DNA of 64,000 nucleotides, from assembly GCA_024280295.1 (NCBI GenBank), contig JAJRQK010000013.1, forward strand, positions 1 to 64,000. The letters are read 5' to 3'. How positions within the stretch are numbered: the stretch's first letter is position 1; each line of letters begins with the position of its first letter. The DNA is from Bacteroidota bacterium. GTDB lineage: Bacteria > Bacteroidota > Bacteroidia > Flavobacteriales_D > Crocinitomicaceae. The position numbers and the translations under genes were made by a program. Of this stretch, positions 1 through 7,427 are shown piece after piece. The notes beneath the pieces are model-generated. The model did no database searches. It was given only the letters and a program-made list of their open reading frames with translations, and was not told where the DNA came from.

Positions 1-85
1 ACACTTAATATAAAAGTAATATTCATCGCTATAATTGTTAGAGATTTTATTTTTCTGCTTATAAGTTCACTAACTATTAGCACAT

Positions 86-445
86 CTACTTTTTATTTTT
101 AGGCTTACGCTTATTACTCGCCTTTGCCTCAGTATTGAAATTCAAACACTGCTCTTCCCAAAATTTTAAATCTTCTGCATAATCAACTTTATCTGGATCG
201 ATGAATAAATAGTCTTTCATCGGTCGCTTCGTGAAATCCATGAGCCGTGCACCTTCCCTAGAGCGAAGGAGTTCTTTTACATTCGCACCAACACGTGCCA
301 TTAAATCGCCTTTCATGACACCCGTACACATTTTCTCATCCACTATGAAACAAAGTCTTCCCATCATCTTCATGGCTCTATAAACGACTTTTTTCTCGTT
401 TAAAACGGATTCGATCCGTTCCTGTAAGTATTCGTTGTATGCCAT
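86..445 (-). CDS. TfoX/Sxy N-terminal domain protein
   Basis: The 119-residue product has the size of a stand-alone TfoX N-terminal domain. The family-typical segment is visible at about residues 27-50 (MMGRLCFIVDEKM, then GDLMARVG), followed by a later GARLMDF stretch and a basic tail rich in Lys, Arg and Asn. In gamma-proteobacteria TfoX/Sxy activates competence genes. For the short Bacteroidota versions no function is established, so only the domain is assigned. The gene is divergent from the ABC transporter operon, with 53 bp between the two starts. Confidence 0.85.
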   Translation of the reverse strand: MAYNEYLQERIESVLNEKKVVYRAMKMMGRLCFIVDEKMCTGVMKGDLMARVGANVKELLRSREGARLMDFTKRPMKDYLFIDPDKVDYAEDLKFWEEQCLNFNTEAKASNKRKPKNKK

Positions 446-465
446 AATCTAAGTTACTACTTTTG
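434..465 (+). promoter_or_regulatory. Bacteroidota-type promoter for the ABC transporter operon
   Basis: A perfect TAnnTTTG element (TACTTTTG, 458-465) is preceded by GTTG at 434-437 with a 20-bp spacer, matching the known Bacteroidota -33/-7 layout. It lies 33 bp before the ATG at 499. Assigned from the motif only. Confidence 0.55.
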
Positions 466-498
466 AAATGAATTAAGCTGAAAAACGAATAAGACCAC

Positions 499-1275
499 AT
501 GATAAAAGTCTCACATCTATCAAAGGAATTTGAACTTTCAAAGAAGCAACGTAAAGAACTAGATACGACCGACACAAAAGCTGTTGCTGTCTCAGATGTT
601 AGCTTCGAGTGCAAACCAGGTCGCGTATTTTCACTTCTTGGACCGAATGGAGCAGGTAAAACGACAACTCTCCGAATGCTTTCGACAATTTTCAAACCAA
701 CTACAGGGTCTATAGAAATAGCTGGAATTGACGCACTTTCAAATCCTCAAGAAGCACGCAAAAAAATTGGTTTTTTAACTGGATCAACTGGACTTTACGC
801 TCGGTTGACACCCAACGAATTGATAAAGTACTTCGCAGATTTATATGGAGTACCTAAAAATGTCTGCGAAGAACGTAAGCAAAAACTTTATGACTTATTG
901 GACATGAATGAATTCCAAGGAAAGCGAATTGGGAAACTCTCCACTGGAATGAAACAAAAAGTTTCGATTGTTCGCACAATGATTCATGATCCTGAAGTGA
1001 TCGTCTTTGATGAACCTACAAGTGGACTTGATGTGATTACTGCTGAAAACATTATTCAATTGATTCGCGACTGTCGTACACAAGGTAAAACAGTTATTTT
1101 CTCAAGTCATATTATGAGTGAAGTCGATTTACTTTGCGACGACATTGCTATCATTCATAAAGGAGGATTGTTATTCAATGGAACAATGGACACCTTCCGT
1201 TCAGGGATGCAAGCAAAAAATTTAACCGCAGAATTCATTCGTATCGTGAATCAATCTAAAACCACTCAAACATGA
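499..1275 (+). CDS. ABC transporter ATP-binding protein (NatA-like)
   Basis: This 258-residue ATPase carries the complete ABC motif set: Walker A GPNGAGKTT (about residues 49-57), the signature LSTGMKQK (about 147-154), Walker B VIVFDEP with the catalytic Glu (about 168-174) and the switch His in FSSHIMSE (about 201-208). It shares a 4-bp ATGA overlap with the permease gene downstream, so the two form a translationally coupled exporter. The pair resembles the NatAB Na+ efflux family, but the substrate cannot be read from the sequence. Confidence 0.93.
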   Translation: MIKVSHLSKEFELSKKQRKELDTTDTKAVAVSDVSFECKPGRVFSLLGPNGAGKTTTLRMLSTIFKPTTGSIEIAGIDALSNPQEARKKIGFLTGSTGLYARLTPNELIKYFADLYGVPKNVCEERKQKLYDLLDMNEFQGKRIGKLSTGMKQKVSIVRTMIHDPEVIVFDEPTSGLDVITAENIIQLIRDCRTQGKTVIFSSHIMSEVDLLCDDIAIIHKGGLLFNGTMDTFRSGMQAKNLTAEFIRIVNQSKTTQT

Positions 1276-2465
1276 TTTTTACCATATTTAAAAAAGAACT
1301 AAAAGACACTCTTCGAGATCGAAGAACACTGATTATGATGTTGGTGATTCCATTGCTTTTATTTCCAATTATTTTGAACGTTTTTGTGGCAATCTCAAGT
1401 TCATTTCAGGAAGAAGCTGCTACCAAAACAGTGAAAATTGGGCTTGTCGGCCCAAACGATAACTACGTCAAAGAGCAACTTGAAAATTTACCAGAATCTC
1501 TTGGTAAAAAGGAGATTATTATGTACAAGGATACTACAGCTATGAAGGAAGACCTTAAGAAAGACACACTTCAGTTTGCATTATTTATCCCAAACGACTT
1601 TAAAAAGTTTAAAGATGAATTAAAACCCGCTCCAGTAACGGTTTATTATAATGCCACGGATATGGGAATGCAAGAGCGAGCTGAATCTTACCTTGAGACA
1701 ATCGAAGACATCGCCCAACAAGAAAGATATTTAGACCTTGACTTGAAAGAAGAAGAATTGAAACCTCTCAATGTCGAATATTCAAATGTTGCATCTACCA
1801 AAGAAATGATTGGTAAATTAGCTGGTGGAATATTGCCGTATATTTTTATCGCTTTTGGCTTCATAGGGTGTATGTATCCTGCAATTGACTTATTTACAGG
1901 TGAAAAAGAGCGAGGAACAATTGAAACACTCCTTACTACTCCAGTTGCTCGGTGGCAAATATTATTCGGGAAAATGGGAGTTGTGGTACTTTCAGGATTA
2001 CTAGCTGCATCCTGTGCTTTATTAGGGCTGTTTCTTTCCATTGAAGTCTTCAAAATTGTAGATGACCCCAAATTATTAGAAGTAATTCACGAAATTCTGA
2101 GCTTCAAATTCATTATTCTGCTGTATGCTCTACTCTTTCCACTCACAGTTTTCTTTGCTGGATTGATGATTCCTATTGCTGTATATGCGAAAAGTTTCAA
2201 GGAAGCCCAAAGTATTATTACTCCATTGAACATCTTAGTAGTTATGCCTGCAATGGTTGGATTTTTCCCTGGGATCGAATTAAACGCAATCACAGCTAGT
2301 ATTCCTGTCGTGAATGTTGTTCTCGCAACAAAAGAACTCATAGCTGGAACCTTAGATTATGGATTACTCGCACTCAGCTTTAGCGTGATGCTACTTCTTG
2401 CTATTATTGCCGTAATTGTTTCCTTCAAACGTTTTGATAAAGAAACAAATGTCGTAATTTCATAG
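1272..2465 (+). CDS. ABC-2 type permease (NatB-like)
   Basis: The 397-residue membrane protein has one N-terminal transmembrane helix (about residues 18-42), a soluble extracytoplasmic domain of about 140 residues, and then five or more helices in the C-terminal half. The segment GEKERGTIETLLTTPV (about 211-226) before the later helices is typical of the NatB/ABC-2 permease group. It overlaps the ATPase gene by 4 bp. It probably forms a homodimer with two copies of that ATPase and exports ions or small molecules. Substrate unknown. Confidence 0.9.
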   Translation: MIFTIFKKELKDTLRDRRTLIMMLVIPLLLFPIILNVFVAISSSFQEEAATKTVKIGLVGPNDNYVKEQLENLPESLGKKEIIMYKDTTAMKEDLKKDTLQFALFIPNDFKKFKDELKPAPVTVYYNATDMGMQERAESYLETIEDIAQQERYLDLDLKEEELKPLNVEYSNVASTKEMIGKLAGGILPYIFIAFGFIGCMYPAIDLFTGEKERGTIETLLTTPVARWQILFGKMGVVVLSGLLAASCALLGLFLSIEVFKIVDDPKLLEVIHEILSFKFIILLYALLFPLTVFFAGLMIPIAVYAKSFKEAQSIITPLNILVVMPAMVGFFPGIELNAITASIPVVNVVLATKELIAGTLDYGLLALSFSVMLLLAIIAVIVSFKRFDKETNVVIS

Positions 2466-2466
2466 C

Positions 2467-2949
2467 ATGATGCTTCGAATGCTTCTTATCGTATCAGTTT
2501 CATTGTTGACGCTTCAAATATCAGCACAGCGATTGCGTACAACCTTTAATGATGATTTCTCACATTGGATGTGGGACGGAAGTTCTTTTCAAACAGTCTT
2601 CAATAATAATTGGGACAACTGGAAATTTGATACTTATTCGATCAAAACTAATTTCACTAATGATTGGGATAGTTGGCGCGTTGGCTATGATGTAACTGTC
2701 AAAACAGTCTTTAACAATGATTTTGATGGTTGGGAAGTTCGCGGTCACGGAAAGATTATTCGTGTAAGCACAACATTTATTGATGACTTCGAGCGGTGGT
2801 CTATATCTGGCGATGCCGATGGAAGCATGAAAATCATATTTTCCAACAACTTTGGAACTTGGGACATCAGTATTGACAGTGATATCGAAGAAGATTTGCG
2901 TATTGGGATTGTTTTTATTGCTGTTTTTACGAGTTTCCGCCGTAATTAA
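2467..2949 (+). CDS. secreted protein built of six short F-x-N-D/N-F/W-D-x-W repeats
   Basis: A signal peptide (MLRMLLIVSVSLLTLQISAQ) is followed by six imperfect repeats of about 17-25 residues with the core T-x-F-x-(N/D)-(D/N)-(F/W)-x-x-W, for example TTFNDDFSHW, TVFNNNWDNW, TNFTNDWDSW, TVFNNDFDGW, TTFIDDFERW and IIFSNNFGTW. No known domain was recognised. The aromatic/acidic alternation suggests a small all-beta repeat fold outside the cytoplasm (inference). The ATG starts 1 bp after the permease stop, so it is probably the third gene of the ABC operon. Confidence 0.8.
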   Translation: MMLRMLLIVSVSLLTLQISAQRLRTTFNDDFSHWMWDGSSFQTVFNNNWDNWKFDTYSIKTNFTNDWDSWRVGYDVTVKTVFNNDFDGWEVRGHGKIIRVSTTFIDDFERWSISGDADGSMKIIFSNNFGTWDISIDSDIEEDLRIGIVFIAVFTSFRRN

Positions 2950-3045
2950 TTGCTAGAAATCACCTCATCCTATACAGATTACGGAAATAAACAACAATCT
3001 CGCAAAGAAGTTAAGTTGGAAGCATCACTATCTACAAGAATCAAT

Positions 3046-3053
3046 TATATTTG
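3046..3053 (+). promoter_or_regulatory. -7 promoter element of tRNA-Leu
   Basis: TATATTTG is a perfect match to the Bacteroidota -7 element TAnnTTTG and ends 26 bp before the mature tRNA 5' end. No good TTTG was seen 20 bp further upstream. Confidence 0.45.
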
Positions 3054-3079
3054 CACTCGCTTGTTTAAAAGAGACTACT

Positions 3080-3163
3080 GCCCACGTGGTGAAATTGGTA
3101 GACACGCAGCCTTGAGGGGGCTGTGCACGTAAGTGCGTGAAGGTTCGACTCCTTTCGTGGGCA
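3080..3163 (+). tRNA. tRNA-Leu (anticodon GAG)
   Basis: The 84-nt gene folds as a class II tRNA. The acceptor arm GCCCACG pairs with CGTGGGC (3156-3162). The anticodon stem CAGCC/GGCTG encloses the loop TTGAGGG, with anticodon GAG. The long variable arm GCACGTAAGTGC is typical of Leu and Ser tRNAs, and the T arm contains GGTTCGACTCC. The discriminator is A, as expected for tRNA-Leu. The 3' CCA is not encoded. Confidence 0.97.
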
Positions 3164-3168
3164 CATGT

Positions 3169-3197
3169 AAGTTCTTACTTCGGTAAGGACTTTTTTT
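3169..3197 (+). terminator. intrinsic terminator after tRNA-Leu
   Basis: A 10-bp stem (AAGTTCTTAC with GTAAGGACTT, one G-T wobble) closes a TTCG tetraloop and is followed by a T run. It starts 6 bp after the tRNA end. Confidence 0.9.
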
Positions 3198-3446
3198 ATG
3201 TCCTAACCTTTTTTCTTTTCAGCTATTAGAGGTCTACCTATTAAATGAAAAACTTGCATTAGTTAGTTGAATCTACGCAATATGATTTAGGGATCACTTC
3301 TTCAATTTTAATTGAAAATTATTCCTAACTTTAAAAGAGACTACTTCACTCATAATTCAAGTGATAAAAGATGAATTCAAAATTTTCAACCTTTCCGAAA
3401 ATGGCTAAGTCAGAAAATATAATTGCCATGAAATAATAAACTAATT

Positions 3447-4070
3447 ATGAAAAAAATTATCATTTTACCTTTACTTTTAATCTGCATATACGGATTTACA
3501 CAAGTGGAGATTGAAAAGAAAAACATTCTAAACACTACTCCTTTCAAATACGAGAAAGTGACCCATACATTACAGGGGAAACTGAACCCTAAATTTTATA
3601 CCAGTATTGGGTATGAGCGAATTGTTAATAATTGGAGTTGGAAAATTAGTATACAGCATTCATTTAATAAAATAGATGAAGAGTGTATTAATTGCGCTGA
3701 TCATTTTTACGGAAAAGGATATTTGCGAGAAAACAATATATTCACCGGATTCAATTACAGGTTTTTAGGGAATTCTAAATTTCAATTATCAATTGGATCT
3801 GATGTGTATTATTCAAATGTTAATTTTTCCGGAGATTTTGAAGGAGGTATTGATGGAGCAGGAACTCGAATAAATAATAATTTTCGTGGTTTGGGTTTTT
3901 CTCATCATTTTGGAGTCCACTTTTCGCCTATATCTATCCTCAGAATAAGCTTAATTTCATCCTATAGCTATGGACTATCTTGGTTAAAAAAAGTTGATGG
4001 CAAAGTATACGTACAAAATACTGAAAGTGCTTATGCAATTCCCGAAGTAAAAATCGGCTACCTGTTCTGA
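3447..4070 (+). CDS. secreted, outer-membrane beta-barrel-like protein of unknown function
   Basis: The 207-residue product starts with a signal peptide (MKKIIILPLLLICIYGFTQ). The rest alternates short amphipathic stretches such as FYTSIGYERIVNNWSWKISI and FTGFNYRFLG, and ends in KIGYLF, the terminal aromatic residue expected for an outer-membrane barrel. No named family was recognised. It stands alone on the plus strand, 250 bp after the tRNA-Leu terminator, which shows no other gene. It faces the lipoprotein gene that ends at 4442 across a 371-bp gap. Confidence 0.75.
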   Translation: MKKIIILPLLLICIYGFTQVEIEKKNILNTTPFKYEKVTHTLQGKLNPKFYTSIGYERIVNNWSWKISIQHSFNKIDEECINCADHFYGKGYLRENNIFTGFNYRFLGNSKFQLSIGSDVYYSNVNFSGDFEGGIDGAGTRINNNFRGLGFSHHFGVHFSPISILRISLISSYSYGLSWLKKVDGKVYVQNTESAYAIPEVKIGYLF

Positions 4071-4441
4071 ATATTAAACGCGAACTTAGATTAACACCCT
4101 CAAATGTATGGAATCAAGTTTCTGATATAGAAAGAGTAATGATATACCGATCATTAAATCCGTCATCAATAATTCTGGATTCCTGTCATACTATTTGGGA
4201 ATACAATGAGGAATCGAGATTCAGCTACCCACAACTTAGAAATCATTTTAAAATCAAGATCCATTTGGTCGCTATTACCTGCTGTTCCCTTCAATAGTGT
4301 TACCATAAGCCGATCGCATCCATTTATTTATTGGAGAGCTTCTTCTGTCGCTTCCAAAAACAAAAACGCGAACGGTTCTGCTACACACTGGTTTACATTT
4401 CAATCAGGAGCGCAGGTTAATCGTTGGAATTATCGAAATCG
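4071..4441. other. intergenic region with possible decayed coding remnants
   Basis: No intact gene is supported in this 371-bp stretch. On the minus strand, two open stretches in different frames overlap: one of 42 codons (stop at 4275) whose translation includes SSPINKWMRSAYGNTIEG, and one of 46 codons from an ATG at 4306 to a stop at 4166. Such adjacent, frame-shifted, protein-like fragments could be a decayed gene. I could not name a parent family, and chance is not excluded. Confidence 0.25.
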
Positions 4442-5176
4442 CTACGGAATTACCACCTTGACCACCTCACTCTTTCTCCATTTTGCCATCAACTCTTCAT
4501 TGGTCGAAATTTCTGCCACCACATAAACATTACTCTGGAAAGCATCTGCATAGTACGCTTTTTGAATCTGAACTCGGTCTTCAATATAGTTCGAATGTAA
4601 AAAATAAGGTGTTCCATTCTTGATATACAGGTAACCAACATGATTGTCTAATCCAACGAAGTACAAACCATCTTCATAGTCATTTTTCAATGTTTCCATT
4701 AAGTTATCAATACCGTAGACAGTGATATAGTTTTTATCAATTAATGCTAATGTCTGCGCTTCATGCAATCCTGCCTGTTGCGCCATTTTATAACGATTAA
4801 TATTCAGCCCAGAGTGCTTAAGTGTTGTTGAAACGAAATAACCACACGCAATCACACCTTGCCCAGGAATATCTGTATAACCATTAAAATCCCATTCAGT
4901 TTCGTACCAGAATGGGACAATTTCATTCAACAAATATTCCTCAAAATCCTTTCCATCAGTATCCCTTGATTTAACCTTAGATGATTTCGCTTTAATAGAG
5001 TTGTAAGAACCCGAAGGATTAAAAATAAGTCCTAATTCGGTAGTATCAATCACTGATGGATCAAGGTAAACCGAATCGACTTCGCTTACGGCAAAATCAA
5101 CCTTAACGCCATCAGAAACTTGAGAATTGCACGCTGCAATCAAGGCAGTAAAGAATAAAATAAATAGCGTTCGCAT
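4442..5176 (-). CDS. lipoprotein, possible papain/NlpC-like cysteine peptidase fold
   Basis: The 244-residue product has a lipoprotein signal peptide with lipobox LIAAC (Cys16). The mature part holds a Cys in a hydrophobic context (GVIACGYFVSTTL, about residue 115), then a His in NHVGYLYIKNG and a polar residue in PYFLHSNY. This order, Cys - His - polar, is that of papain-like and NlpC/P60-like folds, which suggests a diverged peptidase or amidase. This is inference and no family was firmly recognised. It is a monocistronic gene between two intergenic gaps. Confidence 0.75.
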   Translation of the reverse strand: MRTLFILFFTALIAACNSQVSDGVKVDFAVSEVDSVYLDPSVIDTTELGLIFNPSGSYNSIKAKSSKVKSRDTDGKDFEEYLLNEIVPFWYETEWDFNGYTDIPGQGVIACGYFVSTTLKHSGLNINRYKMAQQAGLHEAQTLALIDKNYITVYGIDNLMETLKNDYEDGLYFVGLDNHVGYLYIKNGTPYFLHSNYIEDRVQIQKAYYADAFQSNVYVVAEISTNEELMAKWRKSEVVKVVIP

Positions 5177-5263
5177 AAATCCGTTTTACGGATAATTCAG
5201 AATTAAAAAAAAGTAACCACTCAATTTTCGATAGATCGAGTCTTTTGATAAAATCAGTCTAAC

Positions 5264-5704
5264 TTAAAATGGCCATTCACTACTAAAATCAACTTTCCCA
5301 CTCTTCCTGTCTATCACACAATACAAGTGATCCAATCCATTCGAGAGAAAAAGTTTGTCAACATTTAAGCCGAAATTATAGGTTGCAATCTGACGAATAG
5401 TTTTATCGTCAATAGGAACTTTAGACGCTTTGCATTCTACAATCATGTCTGGATTTCCATCGCGATCAAAAACTACAATATCCGCTCGCTTAGTCCTGCC
5501 GTTGTATTTAAGTGAGTATTCGGATGCGATCAAACCTGGAGCAATTCCATGTTCATCAATAAGTGAATGAATGATATGCTGACGAACCCATTCTTCAGGT
5601 GTACATAAAAGATCTTTCTTACGAATTATACACCAAACGTAAACCTCACCATCTCGTCTTTTGAGTTTTAGATTTGCTTTAGGAAGATTAAGAGGCGTTA
5701 TCAT
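5264..5704 (-). CDS. HsdR N-terminal (PD-(D/E)xK) domain protein, stand-alone
   Basis: The 146-residue protein matches the short HSDR_N-type family common in Bacteroidota. The nuclease-like core is visible as RADIVVFDRDGNPDMIVECKAS (about residues 76-97), with the Asp of motif II and the E-x-K of motif III. The N-terminal part WCIIRKKDLLCTPEEWVRQ is also typical. There are no helicase, specificity or methylase genes nearby, so it is not part of a type I restriction system here. Its real role is unknown and it behaves as a conserved housekeeping-type protein. Confidence 0.85.
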   Translation of the reverse strand: MITPLNLPKANLKLKRRDGEVYVWCIIRKKDLLCTPEEWVRQHIIHSLIDEHGIAPGLIASEYSLKYNGRTKRADIVVFDRDGNPDMIVECKASKVPIDDKTIRQIATYNFGLNVDKLFLSNGLDHLYCVIDRKSGKVDFSSEWPF

Positions 5705-5789
5705 TCGAATTAAAAATGGAGAGTTAAGATTGTTGAATTTTCGAAGCGCACATTCATTCTTAATTCTGCCTTCAAAATTTTTAATTAAT

Positions 5790-7013
5790 TTACTTCATTC
5801 CCATTAAAAGCAATTCAATGTCCTTGTAACGTAAATCGAAAACTTTCCCAAGAACTTCACTTGTTAAAATTCCTTTGTAAATATAAACACCACTCCGAAA
5901 CCCAATATTACTAGCAATCAAACCTTTACATCCGCCTTTAGCTCCCATATCGACTAGAATTGGAGAAAATATATTTGAAAGTGCAAAAGAAGCCGTTCTT
6001 GAAACGCGTGATGCAATATTTGGAACACAGTAATGAATCACACCATGCTCAGTATAGGTTGGGTGATCATGGTTTGTCACTTTAGATGTTTCAAAACAAC
6101 CACCTTGATCAATACTTACATCAACAACTACAGAGCCTTCCTTCATTTGCTGCACCATTTCTTCAGTTACAACACATGGAGTTCGGCCTAAGGGCGCGCG
6201 TAAGGCTCCAATGGCAACATCGCATCGCATCAACGCTTTCGCTAATACTTTCGGTTGAATAACAGAGGTATAAACCCTTGTACCTAAAGCAGTTTGAAGT
6301 CGTCGCAACTTAGAGAGTGAATTATCAAACACCTTTACCGATGCTCCTAAACCAAGTGCTGCTCGTGTCGCATATTCCCCAACTGTACCAGCACCAATTA
6401 CAACAACTTCGGTTGGTTGAACACCTGCTAATCCACCTAGCATAATCCCTTTTCCATCGCTGAAAGAAGATAATAAATGTCCAGCAACGAGCATAGATGT
6501 TGTTCCTGCAATTTCTCCCATTGTCCTAACTACTGGAAAAACACCACTATCATCACGAATATAATCCCAAGCAACTGCTGTGATTTTCTTATCCATGAGC
6601 ATCTTCAGTACTTTCTTTGGCTGAATAGAAATTTGCAATGCTGAAATTAATGTTTGATTTCCAGGCATCATTTGCATTTCAGTCTCAGATGGAGGTGCAA
6701 CTTTAAAAATCAAATCACACTTAAAAATATCATCTGGCCCTTGACAAATCTCTGCCCCTGCTTCACTATAATCGTTATCAGAAAAACTTGCTCCTTCACC
6801 ACTTTTAGATTCAACCTTCACCCGATGTCCATTCGCTACAAGTACAGACACAGTTTCTGGAACCAATGCAACACGTCGTTCTTGAAAAGAAGTCTCTTTT
6901 GGAATTCCAATGTAAAGTTTTCCTTTTTTCTGAGCTACTTCGAGCATTTCTTCTTTTGGAAGAAGACTCCCTTGTTGCATTAAGCGTTTAAGAATTTCTG
7001 GATCCGTGATCAT
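5790..7013 (-). CDS. ald: alanine dehydrogenase
   Basis: This 407-residue enzyme interconverts L-alanine and pyruvate plus ammonia using NAD. The N-terminal substrate domain is visible from GIPKETSFQERRVALVPETV (about residues 36-55). The Rossmann domain has VVVIGAGTVGEYATRAALGLG (about 204-224) followed by VKVFD, whose Asp favours NAD. About 35 extra residues precede the conserved start, as is common in Bacteroidota homologues. It is the last gene of the porX-tsaE-ald cluster, overlapping the tsaE stop by 4 bp. Confidence 0.93.
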   Translation of the reverse strand: MITDPEILKRLMQQGSLLPKEEMLEVAQKKGKLYIGIPKETSFQERRVALVPETVSVLVANGHRVKVESKSGEGASFSDNDYSEAGAEICQGPDDIFKCDLIFKVAPPSETEMQMMPGNQTLISALQISIQPKKVLKMLMDKKITAVAWDYIRDDSGVFPVVRTMGEIAGTTSMLVAGHLLSSFSDGKGIMLGGLAGVQPTEVVVIGAGTVGEYATRAALGLGASVKVFDNSLSKLRRLQTALGTRVYTSVIQPKVLAKALMRCDVAIGALRAPLGRTPCVVTEEMVQQMKEGSVVVDVSIDQGGCFETSKVTNHDHPTYTEHGVIHYCVPNIASRVSRTASFALSNIFSPILVDMGAKGGCKGLIASNIGFRSGVYIYKGILTSEVLGKVFDLRYKDIELLLMGMK

Positions 7014-7426
7014 ATATCGATAGTTAAGGTTCTAGAATTATCGGCATTTTTACGAATATACGACCAAATCGTATTATCAGGAAGGAGATTCTTTATTTTT
7101 TCAGGCCATTCGATAAAACAAACATCGTTAGAGTACAACATTTCTTCGACTCCAATGTCGAATGCTTCTTCCTCATTTTCAATTCGATAAAAATCAAAAT
7201 GATAGATTTTCCCAAACATTTCACTTTCATAAACATTGACAAGCGAATATGTCGGTGAACCTTCTGTATGCTCAATTCCCATTGCCGCCAACACTCCTAA
7301 GATAAAAGTTGTTTTCCCAGATCCCATTTCTGCATCAAAGGCAAAAATTTTGCGGTGACCAATTGTATCTAAAAATGATTTTGCTGCTCCAGGAATATCT
7401 TGAAGCGATTGAATATGAATATCCAT
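7010..7426 (-). CDS. tsaE: tRNA threonylcarbamoyladenosine biosynthesis ATPase TsaE
   Basis: TsaE is the P-loop protein that, with TsaB and TsaD, is needed to form t6A37 on ANN-decoding tRNAs. The product is 138 residues. The P-loop is in AEMGSGKTTFILGVL (about residues 32-46), then the conserved SPTYSLVNVYE (about 58-68), HFDFYRI (about 76-82) and a C-terminal FIEWPEK (about 105-111). It lies 1 bp behind porX and overlaps ald by 4 bp, so all three are probably co-transcribed. Confidence 0.95.
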   Translation of the reverse strand: MDIHIQSLQDIPGAAKSFLDTIGHRKIFAFDAEMGSGKTTFILGVLAAMGIEHTEGSPTYSLVNVYESEMFGKIYHFDFYRIENEEEAFDIGVEEMLYSNDVCFIEWPEKIKNLLPDNTIWSYIRKNADNSRTLTIDI

Positions 7427-7427
7427 A

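Noticed and set aside
378-695. 105-codon minus-strand open frame across the TfoX/ABC gap
   Set aside because: It is antisense to the start of both real genes and has no protein-like pattern.
1688-2071. 127-codon minus-strand open frame inside the ABC permease gene
   Set aside because: It mirrors the permease reading frame and has no domain; a shadow.
2950-3132. 60-codon frame running into tRNA-Leu
   Set aside because: It overlaps the first 53 bases of the tRNA and has no start context.
4206-4526. 106-codon plus-strand frame
   Set aside because: It overlaps the end of the lipoprotein gene, which has a lipobox and a convincing composition.
5264-5704. Restriction-modification system suggested by the HsdR-N domain
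   Set aside because: No helicase motor, specificity or methylase gene nearby; the short form is widespread as a stand-alone gene.
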